Shown here piece after piece: positions 56,443 to 64,000 of a DNA stretch of 64,000 nt (position 1 is its first letter; each line of letters opens with the position of its first letter). The translations under genes and the position numbers were made by a program. The notes under the pieces were generated by a model. The model was not told where the DNA came from, did no database searches, and saw only the letters and a program-made list of their open reading frames with translations. This DNA is from DASRDE01 sp035938175 (GTDB lineage Bacteria > Vulcanimicrobiota > Vulcanimicrobiia > Vulcanimicrobiales > Vulcanimicrobiaceae): assembly GCA_035938175.1 (NCBI GenBank), contig DASZHD010000060.1:1-64000 (forward strand), given 5' to 3'.

Positions 56443-58917
56443 GTGCGACTACGGCTCATCGAACGGGAACGCGAAGACGGCATCGCCACATTTTTTGCTA
56501 ATCTCGAACCGCAAACCGCGCCGGTTTCCGTAAAATACAAGACCTGGACGGGCGCGCTGCTGCGCGTTGACGGCGTCGCCGCGGGTGCGTTCGATCGCGA
56601 GCACCACGAAGTCGTCCTTCCCGCCGCCGATCGCGAGCGCGTGTTGAAACTCGACGTCGAACTGCACGCGCTGCCCACGAACGGCTTGCCGTCCGGTCCC
56701 GGCCTGATCTGGTGGTTTTTGAACAAGCGGGCGTATCAGACGCCGGCACGGACCATCGACGTCGAGCCGGTTGCGGCGCAGACGCTCTCCGGACGCGATT
56801 CGATTCCGCCACGCGACGGCTTGATGCTGCTGGGTCACAGCCATCTCGACGTAGCGTGGCTGTGGACGTACGAGCAAACGCGCCGTAAGGCGGAACGGAC
56901 CTTTGCGATTGCCTGCGATTTGCTGGATCGCGATCCGGAATTCGTGTTCATTCAAAGTCAGCCGCAGCTCTACGCGTTCGTCGAAGAGGGCGATCCCGCG
57001 CTGTTTGCGCGCGTCGAAGCGCATGTTGCTTCGGGGCGATTCGACCCGAGCGTAGCGGCCCTATGGGTCGAGAGCGATTGCAATATTCCCAGCGGCGAAT
57101 CGTTGCTGCGGCAAATGATCTACGCCCGCCGCTACTGCGAAGAGCACTTCGGGATAACGCCACGCATCGCGTGGCTCCCCGACACGTTCGGTTTTGCGAA
57201 TACGCTGCCGCAATTGCTCGCGCACGCCGGAATCCCGTACTTCTCGACGACGAAGCTCAATTGGAACGACACGACCAAGTTTCCGTATCCGCAATTCGTT
57301 TGGGAAGGACCCGACGGCAGCACCGTCGTGTCGGCGCTGATTACGTCGTACGACGGCGGCCCGTATCCGTGGCGCATCGTGCGCGCCCGCGAACGGCACG
57401 AGCCGCTGGTGCTGGGATACGGCGACGGCGGCGGAGGCGTGACGCCCGGCATGCTGGATCAAGCGCGGCGAATCGGGGAATGGATTCATCCGGTGCAGTG
57501 GTTCGAGCGGCTTCAGGCGGCGCGAACCGATCTTCCAACGCACAAAGACGAGCTCTACCTGGAGTATCACCGCGGCGTCTACACGACGCACCACGACGTG
57601 AAGTTTCACAACGCGCTGTTGGAGCGCGCCTTGGCGGAAGCGGAAGAGCTGACGGCGTGGTGTCACGCAGTGCATGCGCCGCGAGCGACGGTGGAGCAGC
57701 TGCAGGCGCGTCTTCGCGCGGTTTGGGAAGTCGTGCTGCGCAATCAATTTCACGACGTGATACCGGGTACGTCGATCGAACCCGTGTACGACGACGTAAG
57801 CGCAGAGTACGCGCAAGCGGAGGACGTCGTTGCGTCGGTCATAGCGGCGGCGCAAGCGATGCTGCCGCGCGCGACCCGCGCTCAGGACCAACGGCTCGCC
57901 GCGCCCAGCGAACACGAGGGTGAGATCGTGTTTGAAAACGCGAGCCTTTCCGCTCGGTTGCGGCCGAACGGAACGATCGTCGAGTTGACGTCGTCCGGCC
58001 GTTCGGTTCAAACGTGCACGCAAGGAAACGTTCTCGCGCTGTACCGCGACAAACCGAAAGAATGGGAAGCCTGGAACGTCGATCGCGACTACACGCGGCG
58101 CATGCAGCCGGCCAAACCCGGCGAAAGCGAATTCCGGGATGACGGGCTGTCCGTGCAGTTCATGCTGGGGCGTTCGCCCGCGGTGATGCGCATTTCGCTG
58201 GGAGCCGCCGATGCATTTCTGCGCGTCGAACTGGACGTTGAATGGAATGAGCGGCGCACGCTGCTGCGCGTGGAGAACTGGCTTCCGCTGCAGGCCACGC
58301 ATGTACGGTACGGCACGCCGCACGGCACGGTCGATCGCAGCACGCTGGCCGCAACGCCGCAGGACCGCGCGAAATTCGAAGTGCCCGGCCAGCGTTTTGC
58401 GGCGATTCCGAACGGGAACGGCGACGGCATGGCGCTTTTCGCGCTCGACACCTACGGCTGGAGCGCTCGAACGCTGCCGAAAGGCGGAATACGGCTCGGG
58501 CATTCGCTGCTGCGCGGTACCACATGGCCCGACCCCGTTGCCGACATCGGAAAGCACCGCCTTTCGTACGCCTTTGCGCCGCTGCACGCCGCCTCGAACG
58601 CGACGCTCGAACGCCTCTGGGAACGGTTTGCGCACGGAACCCGCGTGCGGTTGTTCGTACCGGAGCAGGCGAACGCGTTGATTAGCGCGTGTAAGCTCGC
58701 GGAGGACGGCGACGGCGTGGTAGTGCGCGTTCGCGAATGCGACGGCACCGCTGGGCCGGTCGCGATCCGGTGCGCCGCGCGCATGACCGAAGCGATCGCG
58801 ATCGACGCCGTGGAGCGCGCGGTGGATCGCGACGCCGCGATCGAAGGGGAACTCTTGCGGTTCCAGTTGCGTCCTTACGAGCTGCGCTCGTTCCGCGTGC
58901 GCTTTTCGCATGCGTGA
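56443..58917 (+). CDS. GH38 alpha-mannosidase
   Basis: This 824-residue glycoside hydrolase of family 38 removes alpha-mannose from glycans or glycosylated lipids. The zinc site is in LLGHSHLDVAWLWTYEQT, with the ligands H132 and D136. ALWVESDCNIPSGESL provides the second block, and the nucleophile Asp is in RIAWLPDTFGFANT (D247). NQFHDVIPGTSIEPVYDDV is the Zn-binding His region near the middle domain. The C-terminal beta domains run from about 480. A GTG at 56443 starts RLRLIEREREDG; no signal peptide, so it is likely cytoplasmic. It overlaps the HAD gene by eight bases. Confidence 0.93.
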   Translation: MRLRLIEREREDGIATFFANLEPQTAPVSVKYKTWTGALLRVDGVAAGAFDREHHEVVLPAADRERVLKLDVELHALPTNGLPSGPGLIWWFLNKRAYQTPARTIDVEPVAAQTLSGRDSIPPRDGLMLLGHSHLDVAWLWTYEQTRRKAERTFAIACDLLDRDPEFVFIQSQPQLYAFVEEGDPALFARVEAHVASGRFDPSVAALWVESDCNIPSGESLLRQMIYARRYCEEHFGITPRIAWLPDTFGFANTLPQLLAHAGIPYFSTTKLNWNDTTKFPYPQFVWEGPDGSTVVSALITSYDGGPYPWRIVRARERHEPLVLGYGDGGGGVTPGMLDQARRIGEWIHPVQWFERLQAARTDLPTHKDELYLEYHRGVYTTHHDVKFHNALLERALAEAEELTAWCHAVHAPRATVEQLQARLRAVWEVVLRNQFHDVIPGTSIEPVYDDVSAEYAQAEDVVASVIAAAQAMLPRATRAQDQRLAAPSEHEGEIVFENASLSARLRPNGTIVELTSSGRSVQTCTQGNVLALYRDKPKEWEAWNVDRDYTRRMQPAKPGESEFRDDGLSVQFMLGRSPAVMRISLGAADAFLRVELDVEWNERRTLLRVENWLPLQATHVRYGTPHGTVDRSTLAATPQDRAKFEVPGQRFAAIPNGNGDGMALFALDTYGWSARTLPKGGIRLGHSLLRGTTWPDPVADIGKHRLSYAFAPLHAASNATLERLWERFAHGTRVRLFVPEQANALISACKLAEDGDGVVVRVRECDGTAGPVAIRCAARMTEAIAIDAVERAVDRDAAIEGELLRFQLRPYELRSFRVRFSHA

Positions 58918-59620
58918 CATTCGCGCGGTGTTGTTCGATCTCGACGACACGCTTCATGACGACACGTTTGCGTTTACGACGGCCGCCGAAGAGGTCGCAC
59001 GCGAAGTGGCGGCGGAGCACGGTATCGACGCGATTGCGCTCAAAGACGCGTACATTGCCGAAGCCGAAGGTTTCTGGCACCGCCTGACGAGCGATCAAGT
59101 CAAGACGAAACTCTCGGCACTGCGGACGACGATGTGGGGAAACGCGCTTACTGCGGTCGGTCTAGCCGATCCCGATCTCGCCGTGCGAAGTGCGAGCAAT
59201 TACAATGCATACCGCAAGAAGTATTTCTCGCCGTTTCCCGGCGCGATCGATCTGCTGCGCGATCTGAAAGCTCGCGGAAAGAAGCTAGGCATCGTTACGA
59301 ACGGCGTTTCGGAAACGCATCATGAAAAGATCGCGCTCCTGCAGATCGCGCAGTATTTCGACGCGATCTTTCTCGCCGACGAAGTCGGCATGGTAAAACC
59401 CGATCCGTTGCTGTTCGCGCACGCGTGTCAAAAGCTGGACACGTCCCCCGCCAATAGCGCAATGGTCGGCGACCGGTACGATCGCGATATCGCCGGCGCC
59501 AGGGAAGCCGGTCTCTACACCATTTGGGTCAACGTCCGCTCCGAACGTGTCCCGGCGGGGTGCCAGCCTCCGGACGCTACGGTGCAGAACATCGCGCAAG
59601 CCGCGCAGTACTTGCGGTGA
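58910..59620 (+). CDS. HAD-family phosphatase (YjjG/PyrP-like)
   Basis: This 236-residue haloacid-dehalogenase-fold hydrolase has its nucleophile in AVLFDLDDTLHDDTFAF (D10, D12). Motif II is LGIVTNGVSE (Thr then Asn). The Lys motif is ADEVGMVKPDPLLF, and the final acidic pair is in AMVGDRYDRDIAGAREAG. A helical cap lies at about 16-90. Such proteins remove phosphate from nucleotides or sugar phosphates, which would suit housecleaning. It overlaps the alpha-mannosidase gene and, by GTGA, the membrane gene downstream. The specific substrate is unknown. Confidence 0.93.
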   Translation: MRDIRAVLFDLDDTLHDDTFAFTTAAEEVAREVAAEHGIDAIALKDAYIAEAEGFWHRLTSDQVKTKLSALRTTMWGNALTAVGLADPDLAVRSASNYNAYRKKYFSPFPGAIDLLRDLKARGKKLGIVTNGVSETHHEKIALLQIAQYFDAIFLADEVGMVKPDPLLFAHACQKLDTSPANSAMVGDRYDRDIAGAREAGLYTIWVNVRSERVPAGCQPPDATVQNIAQAAQYLR

Positions 59621-60264
59621 ACGCCGTAGCGGCGCGGACGTTCGCGCAGCTTTGCGCGAAGCCGGCCATAGCCGTTCCGGTCGTTGCGTTTGCCATCGCC
59701 GGCGCGGTAGCGGAGAACCGGCTCGCACAGTCGGGGTTTTCGTCGTGGACGGCCGGCGGCGGGCTCTTCGCGCAGGGTGCGACGGTCTTCAACGCCTACG
59801 CGGCGACGATCGCGGCACTCGGCCTGCGCGTGCTTTTCGGCTTGGCGGTGACGGCGGCGACGGCCGGCATCGTCAACCGCATGCCGCTGCGCATTCTCGC
59901 AACTCGAACCTTGGAAACACTCGCGGTGCTGTTGCTGGCCGGCCTCGCCGCGGCTGCGCTTGCGGTGCCGACGTTTGGAATCTCCATGCTGTTGTTCGTG
60001 CCCTTGTCGCTGTTTGCCGTCGCTATCGCCGCGAAGGACCGCCGCTCCGCCCCCGAAGCGATCGTCGACGCAATCGCCATCATGGCGCGCAACGCCGGGC
60101 CGGCGCTCGTACTCGCCGTGGGCGTTCTCGTGTGCGGTATCGCGGGGGTATTTGCCGCGCGCCTCATCCCGGTCCCGATGGCGGGCGCATTGATTGCATG
60201 GCTCGTACTCGAGGCTGCGACGGCGTGCGCGGCGGTGGCTGTCGCCGGGACGGCCCTGTGCTAG
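59617..60264 (+). CDS. Small integral membrane protein, unknown function
   Basis: This 215-residue, Ala-rich, highly hydrophobic protein has about five or six helices: AIAVPVVAFAIAGAVAE, AATIAALGLRVLFGLAVTAA, TLETLAVLLLAGLAAAALAV, the run SMLLFVPLSLFAVAIAA, ALVLAVGVLVCGIAGVFAA and the final AGALIAWLVLEAATACAAVA. The GTG at 59617 overlaps the HAD stop as GTGA. The repeated small-residue helices resemble DUF4013/YIP-type membrane proteins, but I do not claim a family. A promoter-like extended -10 (TGCTAGAAT) overlaps its stop and would drive the next gene. Confidence 0.75.
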   Translation: MNAVAARTFAQLCAKPAIAVPVVAFAIAGAVAENRLAQSGFSSWTAGGGLFAQGATVFNAYAATIAALGLRVLFGLAVTAATAGIVNRMPLRILATRTLETLAVLLLAGLAAAALAVPTFGISMLLFVPLSLFAVAIAAKDRRSAPEAIVDAIAIMARNAGPALVLAVGVLVCGIAGVFAARLIPVPMAGALIAWLVLEAATACAAVAVAGTALC

Positions 60265-60426
60265 AATGAATTCAATCCCGGACGGCCGTCGAGAGCCGCC
60301 GTGATGCGCCTATTCGGTTTATCCGTTCGCGCGATGTTCTTTCCTAAACGTTCCGGTCGTGCGAACGGTGCTTCCAGAAGGCGATGCAGTTAGCAGGGTT
60401 TACCCTGTGCACGAAAGGACGCATGT
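60259..60426 (+). promoter_or_regulatory. Probable promoter and structured leader before the DUF4870 gene
   Basis: TGCTAGAAT (60260-60268) is an extended -10 at the end of the upstream gene, with no good -35. The 150-base leader that would follow has a hairpin CAGGG-TTTA-CCCTG (near 60396-60409) and several repeats of CGTTC and GAACG that can pair. An AAAGGA ribosome site lies before ATG 60427. I recognise no riboswitch class. Confidence 0.35.
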
Positions 60427-60849
60427 ATGGCTACTCAAATCCCGCCGCAGGATACGCCGTTTGGCTTGCAAGCAAACGTGGCAGCCGGTTTGGCCTATCT
60501 CTTTGGCCTCATCGGCGGACTCGTTATGCTCTTCGGCGGCGGCACGAACCGCTTTGTGAAATGGGCCGCGGCGCAATCGATCACGATCTGGGGAATTTGG
60601 ATCGCGCTTTGGATCGTACTCGACATCGCGACGAGCCTCGTTCACATTTTGGGGCTGCTCACGCTGGTGCTGTTCCCGATTCTCGGGCTGGTGTTCTTCG
60701 TGATCTGGATCTGGACGTTCATCACGGCGTTCCAGGGCAAAGAAGTCGAAGTGCCGATCATCGCCGGCATAACGCGCAACATCTTCCGGAACATCGACAC
60801 CATGGGTGTCGGCACGCCCCCGGCTGCTTCGCCCCCTCCTTCGGTATAA
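60427..60849 (+). CDS. DUF4870-like membrane protein
   Basis: This 140-residue protein has three to four transmembrane helices: QANVAAGLAYLFGLIGGLVM, then WAAAQSITIWGIWIALWIVL, and LTLVLFPILGLVFFVIWIWT. The QS pair after the first helix and the final FITAFQGKEVEVPIIAGI are typical of DUF4870/TMEM-type small membrane proteins. It ends with a Pro/Ala-rich cytoplasmic tail (GTPPAASPPPSV). It starts at ATG 60427, with AAAGGA upstream. It precedes uvrA by about 50 bases. No function is known for the family; membrane homeostasis or stress response is a common guess. Confidence 0.8.
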   Translation: MATQIPPQDTPFGLQANVAAGLAYLFGLIGGLVMLFGGGTNRFVKWAAAQSITIWGIWIALWIVLDIATSLVHILGLLTLVLFPILGLVFFVIWIWTFITAFQGKEVEVPIIAGITRNIFRNIDTMGVGTPPAASPPPSV

Positions 60850-60902
60850 AAGCAAGCGGCGGCTGAAACAAATCCGGGCGAGGGCGTGTTGAACCCGTAG
60901 GC

Positions 60903-63902
60903 ATGCCAGATTCTTCCACGCCCTTTCGCCAAGCTCACGAGAATGGAGCCAAGCCGCGCGGGCTTGACTCCATCGTCATCAAAGGCGCCCGCGAGCACAA
61001 TCTCAAGAACGTCGACCTCGTTCTGCCCCGCAACCGCCTAGCGGTAATCACGGGGCTGTCCGGGTCGGGCAAATCCTCGCTCGCCTTCGATACGATTTAT
61101 GCGGAGGGCCAGCGTCGCTATGTAGAGTCGCTCTCTTCCTACGCCCGGCAGTTCCTCGGTCAAATGGAGAAGCCCGACGTCGACTACATCGAGGGCCTTT
61201 CTCCCGCCATTTCGATAGACCAGAAGTCCACTTCGCGCAACCCGCGCTCGACGGTGGGCACGGTCACGGAAATTTACGATTACCTGCGTCTGCTTTTCGC
61301 GCGAATCGGCATTCCGCATTGTTACAACTGCGGCCGGGAAATCAGTTCGCAAAGCAGCGAGCAGATCGTCGATTCGATCATGGAACTGCCCGAAGGCTCG
61401 CGCATTCAACTGCTCGCGCCGCTGGTGCGCGGGCGCAAGGGCGAATACGCCAAGCTCTTCGAGGAGATCGCGAAAGAGGGCTTTTCGCGCGTGCGCGTGG
61501 ACGGCGAGACCAAAGAACTGCGCGAAAAGATCGTTCTCGACAAGAAGCGCAAGCATACGATCGAGGTGATCGTCGATCGCATCGTCATCAAACCCGACGT
61601 GCGCAAGCGCTTGACGGACTCCATAGAAACGACGCTGCGGCTCTCGACCGGCATCGTTACGGCGCTCCTGGACGACCGGGAAATCACGTTCAGCGAAGCG
61701 TTTGCGTGCGTGCACTGCGGGCTTTCGTTTGAAGAGCTCGCGCCGCGTCTGTTTTCGTTCAACTCGCCGTACGGTGCGTGTCCGGGATGCAGCGGGTTGG
61801 GCGAAAAAATCGAGATCGATCCGTGGAAAGTGATTCCCGATCGTACCAAGTCGATCGCCGAGGGCGCGATCGTGCCGTGGAGCAAATCCACGGGCGGCCG
61901 CTTTCCTTCGATGAATCCGTACTACATGCAACAGCTCGAACGCGTGCTGCGCAAGTACCGCGTCAAGACCTCGACGCCCGTAAACAAATTGTCGGACGAA
62001 GTGCTCGACGTGATTTTTTACGGAACCGATCGCGAACAGAACTTCGCGTACGAGTCGCGCTCGGGCTCCGTGTGGGAGTACCGCTCGACGTTTGAAGGCG
62101 TCATCAATAACCTGCAGCGCCGGTACAGCGAGACGTCCAGCGACTACGTCAAGGAAGACATCGAAAAATACATGTCGGCGTCCACGTGTCCGCAGTGCAA
62201 GGGCGCGCGGCTGAAGCCGGAGGCGCTGGCGGTAACGGTCGGCGGCGCGAACATCGATCGGATAACGCGCATGTCGATCGAGCAGTGCGAAGCCTTTTTC
62301 CGCGAATTCAAAACCAACGAGCGCGAAGAGCAGATCGCCCATCAGGTGCTCAAAGAGATCCGCGGCCGGCTCGGCTTTTTGACGAACGTCGGTTTGAATT
62401 ACCTGACGCTTGCGCGATCGGCGACGACGCTATCCGGCGGCGAATCGCAACGTATTCGTTTGGCGACGCAGATCGGCAGCTCGCTCGTCGGCGTTCTGTA
62501 TATTTTGGACGAGCCGTCGATCGGGCTGCATCAGCGCGACAACGATCGATTGCTCGCGACGCTGCGCACGCTGCGCGATATCGGCAACACGCTGATCGTC
62601 GTAGAGCACGATGAGGACACGATCCGCACCGCCGACGTCATCGTCGACATCGGACCGGGTGCCGGAGCGGAGGGCGGACATATTTTGACGGTCGGCGATC
62701 TCGACGCGGTTATCGCCAATCCGCAGTCGGAGACCGGCGCGTATATTTCGGGGCGCAAGTTCATTCCGATTCCGAAGCACCGGCGCAGTGCGCGTAGCTG
62801 GCTGAAAGTCAAAGGCGCGAAGGCCAATAATCTTCGCGGCGTCGATCTCGATTTTCCGATCGGCGTGTTTTCGTGCGTGACCGGCGTGAGCGGCAGCGGC
62901 AAATCGACGCTGGTGAACCAAGTGCTGGTCAAAGCGCTGAACCAGCATCTGCACGGGCAACCCGCAAGCGGCACGTACGGCTCCGTGAAAGGCGTTGACG
63001 AACTCGACAAAATGGTCGTGATCGATCAATCGCCGATCGGACGCACGCCGCGCAGCAATCCCGCGACCTACACGGGAGCGTTCGATCTCGTTCGCGAGCT
63101 GTTTTCGCTGGTTCCGGACGCCAAGATCCGCGGCTATTCGCCGGGGCGCTTTTCGTTCAACGTCAAAGGCGGCCGGTGCGAATCGTGTCAGGGCGACGGA
63201 ATCATCAAGATCGAAATGCACTTCCTGCCCGACGTGTACGTGCCGTGCGAAGTCTGCAAAGGCAAGCGGTACAACGCGCAAACGCTGGAAGTCAAATATA
63301 AGGGCAAGACGATCTCGGACGTGCTGGAAATGCGCGTGGACGAGGCGAGCGCGTTCTTCTCGGCGATTCCGCGGATTCACAACAAACTCAAAACCATTTG
63401 TGACGTCGGGCTGGGCTACATCAAGATGGGGCAGCCGGCGACGACGCTCTCCGGCGGCGAAGCGCAGCGCGTGAAGCTCGCGACCGAGCTGTCGCGGCGT
63501 TCGACGGGGCGCACGTTCTACGTCCTGGACGAACCGACCACCGGATTGCATTTTGCCGACATTCACAAATTGCTCGAGGTCTTGCAGCGTTTGGTGCAAA
63601 CCGGCAACACCGTGCTGGTGATCGAGCATAATCTGGACGTCATCAAAACCGCGGACTACCTGATCGATTTGGGTCCAGAGGGCGGCGATCGCGGCGGCAC
63701 GGTCGTCGGCGTCGGCACGCCGGAGGAGCTCGCACGAAACGAGCGTTCGTATACCGGCGAGTATTTGCGGCCGGTCCTGCAGGACCAGCGCGCGGTCGGC
63801 CACCGGCACGCCGACGCGCACTCGGTCGACGAACTGGAGCGCGAGAATCTTCGCGTCCTGGACGATCTCGCGAAGGGTGGAAGGGTCGCCGTAGAAGCCT
63901 AG
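60903..63902 (+). CDS. uvrA: UvrABC excision nuclease subunit A
   Basis: This 999-residue ABC-type dimer finds DNA damage for nucleotide excision repair. The first ATPase has Walker A GLSGSGKSS (51-59), followed by AEGQRRYVESLSSYARQFL. A zinc module with CYNCGREI and CVHCGLSFEE, then CPGCSGLG, is present. The second ATPase has SGSGKSTLVNQVL, and its zinc finger uses CESCQGDG and CEVCKGKR. Both signature motifs (LSGGESQRIRLA, LSGGEAQRVKLA) and Walker B (LDEPSIGLH, LDEPTTGLH) are complete. A tail of about 60 residues after the ATPase with HADAHSVDELERENLRVL is longer than in E. coli UvrA (940). ATG 60903 is used. Confidence 0.98.
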   Translation: MPDSSTPFRQAHENGAKPRGLDSIVIKGAREHNLKNVDLVLPRNRLAVITGLSGSGKSSLAFDTIYAEGQRRYVESLSSYARQFLGQMEKPDVDYIEGLSPAISIDQKSTSRNPRSTVGTVTEIYDYLRLLFARIGIPHCYNCGREISSQSSEQIVDSIMELPEGSRIQLLAPLVRGRKGEYAKLFEEIAKEGFSRVRVDGETKELREKIVLDKKRKHTIEVIVDRIVIKPDVRKRLTDSIETTLRLSTGIVTALLDDREITFSEAFACVHCGLSFEELAPRLFSFNSPYGACPGCSGLGEKIEIDPWKVIPDRTKSIAEGAIVPWSKSTGGRFPSMNPYYMQQLERVLRKYRVKTSTPVNKLSDEVLDVIFYGTDREQNFAYESRSGSVWEYRSTFEGVINNLQRRYSETSSDYVKEDIEKYMSASTCPQCKGARLKPEALAVTVGGANIDRITRMSIEQCEAFFREFKTNEREEQIAHQVLKEIRGRLGFLTNVGLNYLTLARSATTLSGGESQRIRLATQIGSSLVGVLYILDEPSIGLHQRDNDRLLATLRTLRDIGNTLIVVEHDEDTIRTADVIVDIGPGAGAEGGHILTVGDLDAVIANPQSETGAYISGRKFIPIPKHRRSARSWLKVKGAKANNLRGVDLDFPIGVFSCVTGVSGSGKSTLVNQVLVKALNQHLHGQPASGTYGSVKGVDELDKMVVIDQSPIGRTPRSNPATYTGAFDLVRELFSLVPDAKIRGYSPGRFSFNVKGGRCESCQGDGIIKIEMHFLPDVYVPCEVCKGKRYNAQTLEVKYKGKTISDVLEMRVDEASAFFSAIPRIHNKLKTICDVGLGYIKMGQPATTLSGGEAQRVKLATELSRRSTGRTFYVLDEPTTGLHFADIHKLLEVLQRLVQTGNTVLVIEHNLDVIKTADYLIDLGPEGGDRGGTVVGVGTPEELARNERSYTGEYLRPVLQDQRAVGHRHADAHSVDELERENLRVLDDLAKGGRVAVEA

Positions 63903-63912
63903 CGTCCAGAAC

Positions 63913-64000
63913 ATGACCAAATTCTGGGTTGCCATGCTGGTCTGCGCCGATCTGCGCCGCTCGCGAGATTTTTATCGCGACGTGATGGGATTGAAACTCA
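63913..64000 (+). CDS. VOC (glyoxalase/dioxygenase fold) protein, N-terminal part
   Basis: Only the first 29 codons are inside the window. The peptide MTKFWVAMLVCADLRRSRDF followed by YRDVMGLKL matches the opening beta-alpha unit of vicinal-oxygen-chelate proteins, which read [strand]-D-x-x-x-SxxFY-x-x-x-LG. The metal ligands and any substrate clue lie beyond the edge. It starts ten bases after the uvrA stop, on the same strand. Fosfomycin-resistance-type, glyoxalase or dioxygenase relatives cannot be separated from this part. Confidence 0.75.
   Translation, partial: MTKFWVAMLVCADLRRSRDFYRDVMGLKL

Overview
This is a 64 kb stretch of chromosome from a GC-rich bacterium, roughly 60 percent G+C by eye. 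No rRNA, tRNA, phage, insertion sequence or CRISPR array was seen. The cell envelope looks diderm: there is a TonB-dependent receptor, a TonB-C-domain protein and several secreted or lipid-anchored proteins. The translation cluster (infC-rpmI-rplT, a SpoU methyltransferase, pheS, and prs-rplY-pth) is laid out as in Firmicutes-like, Terrabacteria-type genomes. Many GTG and TTG starts, two sedolisins, a tricorn-like protease and a two-subunit acyl-CoA mutase fit an uncultured lineage such as Candidatus Eremiobacterota (WPS-2). That placement is an inference from gene content, not a measured assignment.

Layout. 1-7.1 kb (minus strand apart from two genes): the pheS 5' end behind a small YqzL-like reading frame and an attenuator-like terminator; a TrmH/SpoU methyltransferase; a Nudix hydrolase; a serine hydrolase; an ECF sigma/anti-sigma pair; then rplT, rpmI and infC. 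infC appears to start at ATA behind its own attenuator. 7.1-17.8 kb: GNAT acetyltransferase, TonB-C protein, M61 peptidase, ornithine aminotransferase, two paralogous alpha/beta hydrolases around tag, an ArnT/PMT-like membrane glycosyltransferase and a LytS/LytTR two-component pair. 17.9-24 kb: TonB-dependent receptor, DUF4242 protein, malate synthase and isocitrate lyase (glyoxylate shunt). 24-33.4 kb: tricorn protease homologue, uppS, a second serine hydrolase, and the meaB/acyl-CoA mutase cluster with a tiny helical gene between the mutase subunits. 33.4-45.4 kb: gltX-glmU, two S53 sedolisin-like proteins around a STAS protein, and a coupled three-gene operon (TPR/ATP-grasp ligase, PLP decarboxylase, MalT-like LuxR regulator). 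45.5-52 kb: GGDEF protein, a degenerate Ste24-like M48 protein, a degenerate acetylglutamate-kinase-like protein, and an ECF sigma/anti-sigma/ABC exporter operon. 52-64 kb: prs-rplY-pth on minus; then uvrB, GH38 alpha-mannosidase, HAD phosphatase, two membrane proteins, uvrA and the start of a VOC protein on plus.

How the genes work together. Isocitrate lyase, malate synthase and the B12-dependent mutase with its MeaB chaperone suggest growth on acetate, fatty acids or branched/odd-chain acyl units. Secreted proteases (M61, S53, tricorn-like) with a TonB uptake route suggest peptide scavenging.

The most unusual signals are (1) a family of three long palindromic elements whose arms co-vary and whose inner hairpins share a CATCCG-type cap; (2) the ATP-grasp/decarboxylase/LAL operon, a candidate small-molecule pathway; and (3) two translation-gene leaders (pheS and infC) that look like attenuators with unusual coding features.
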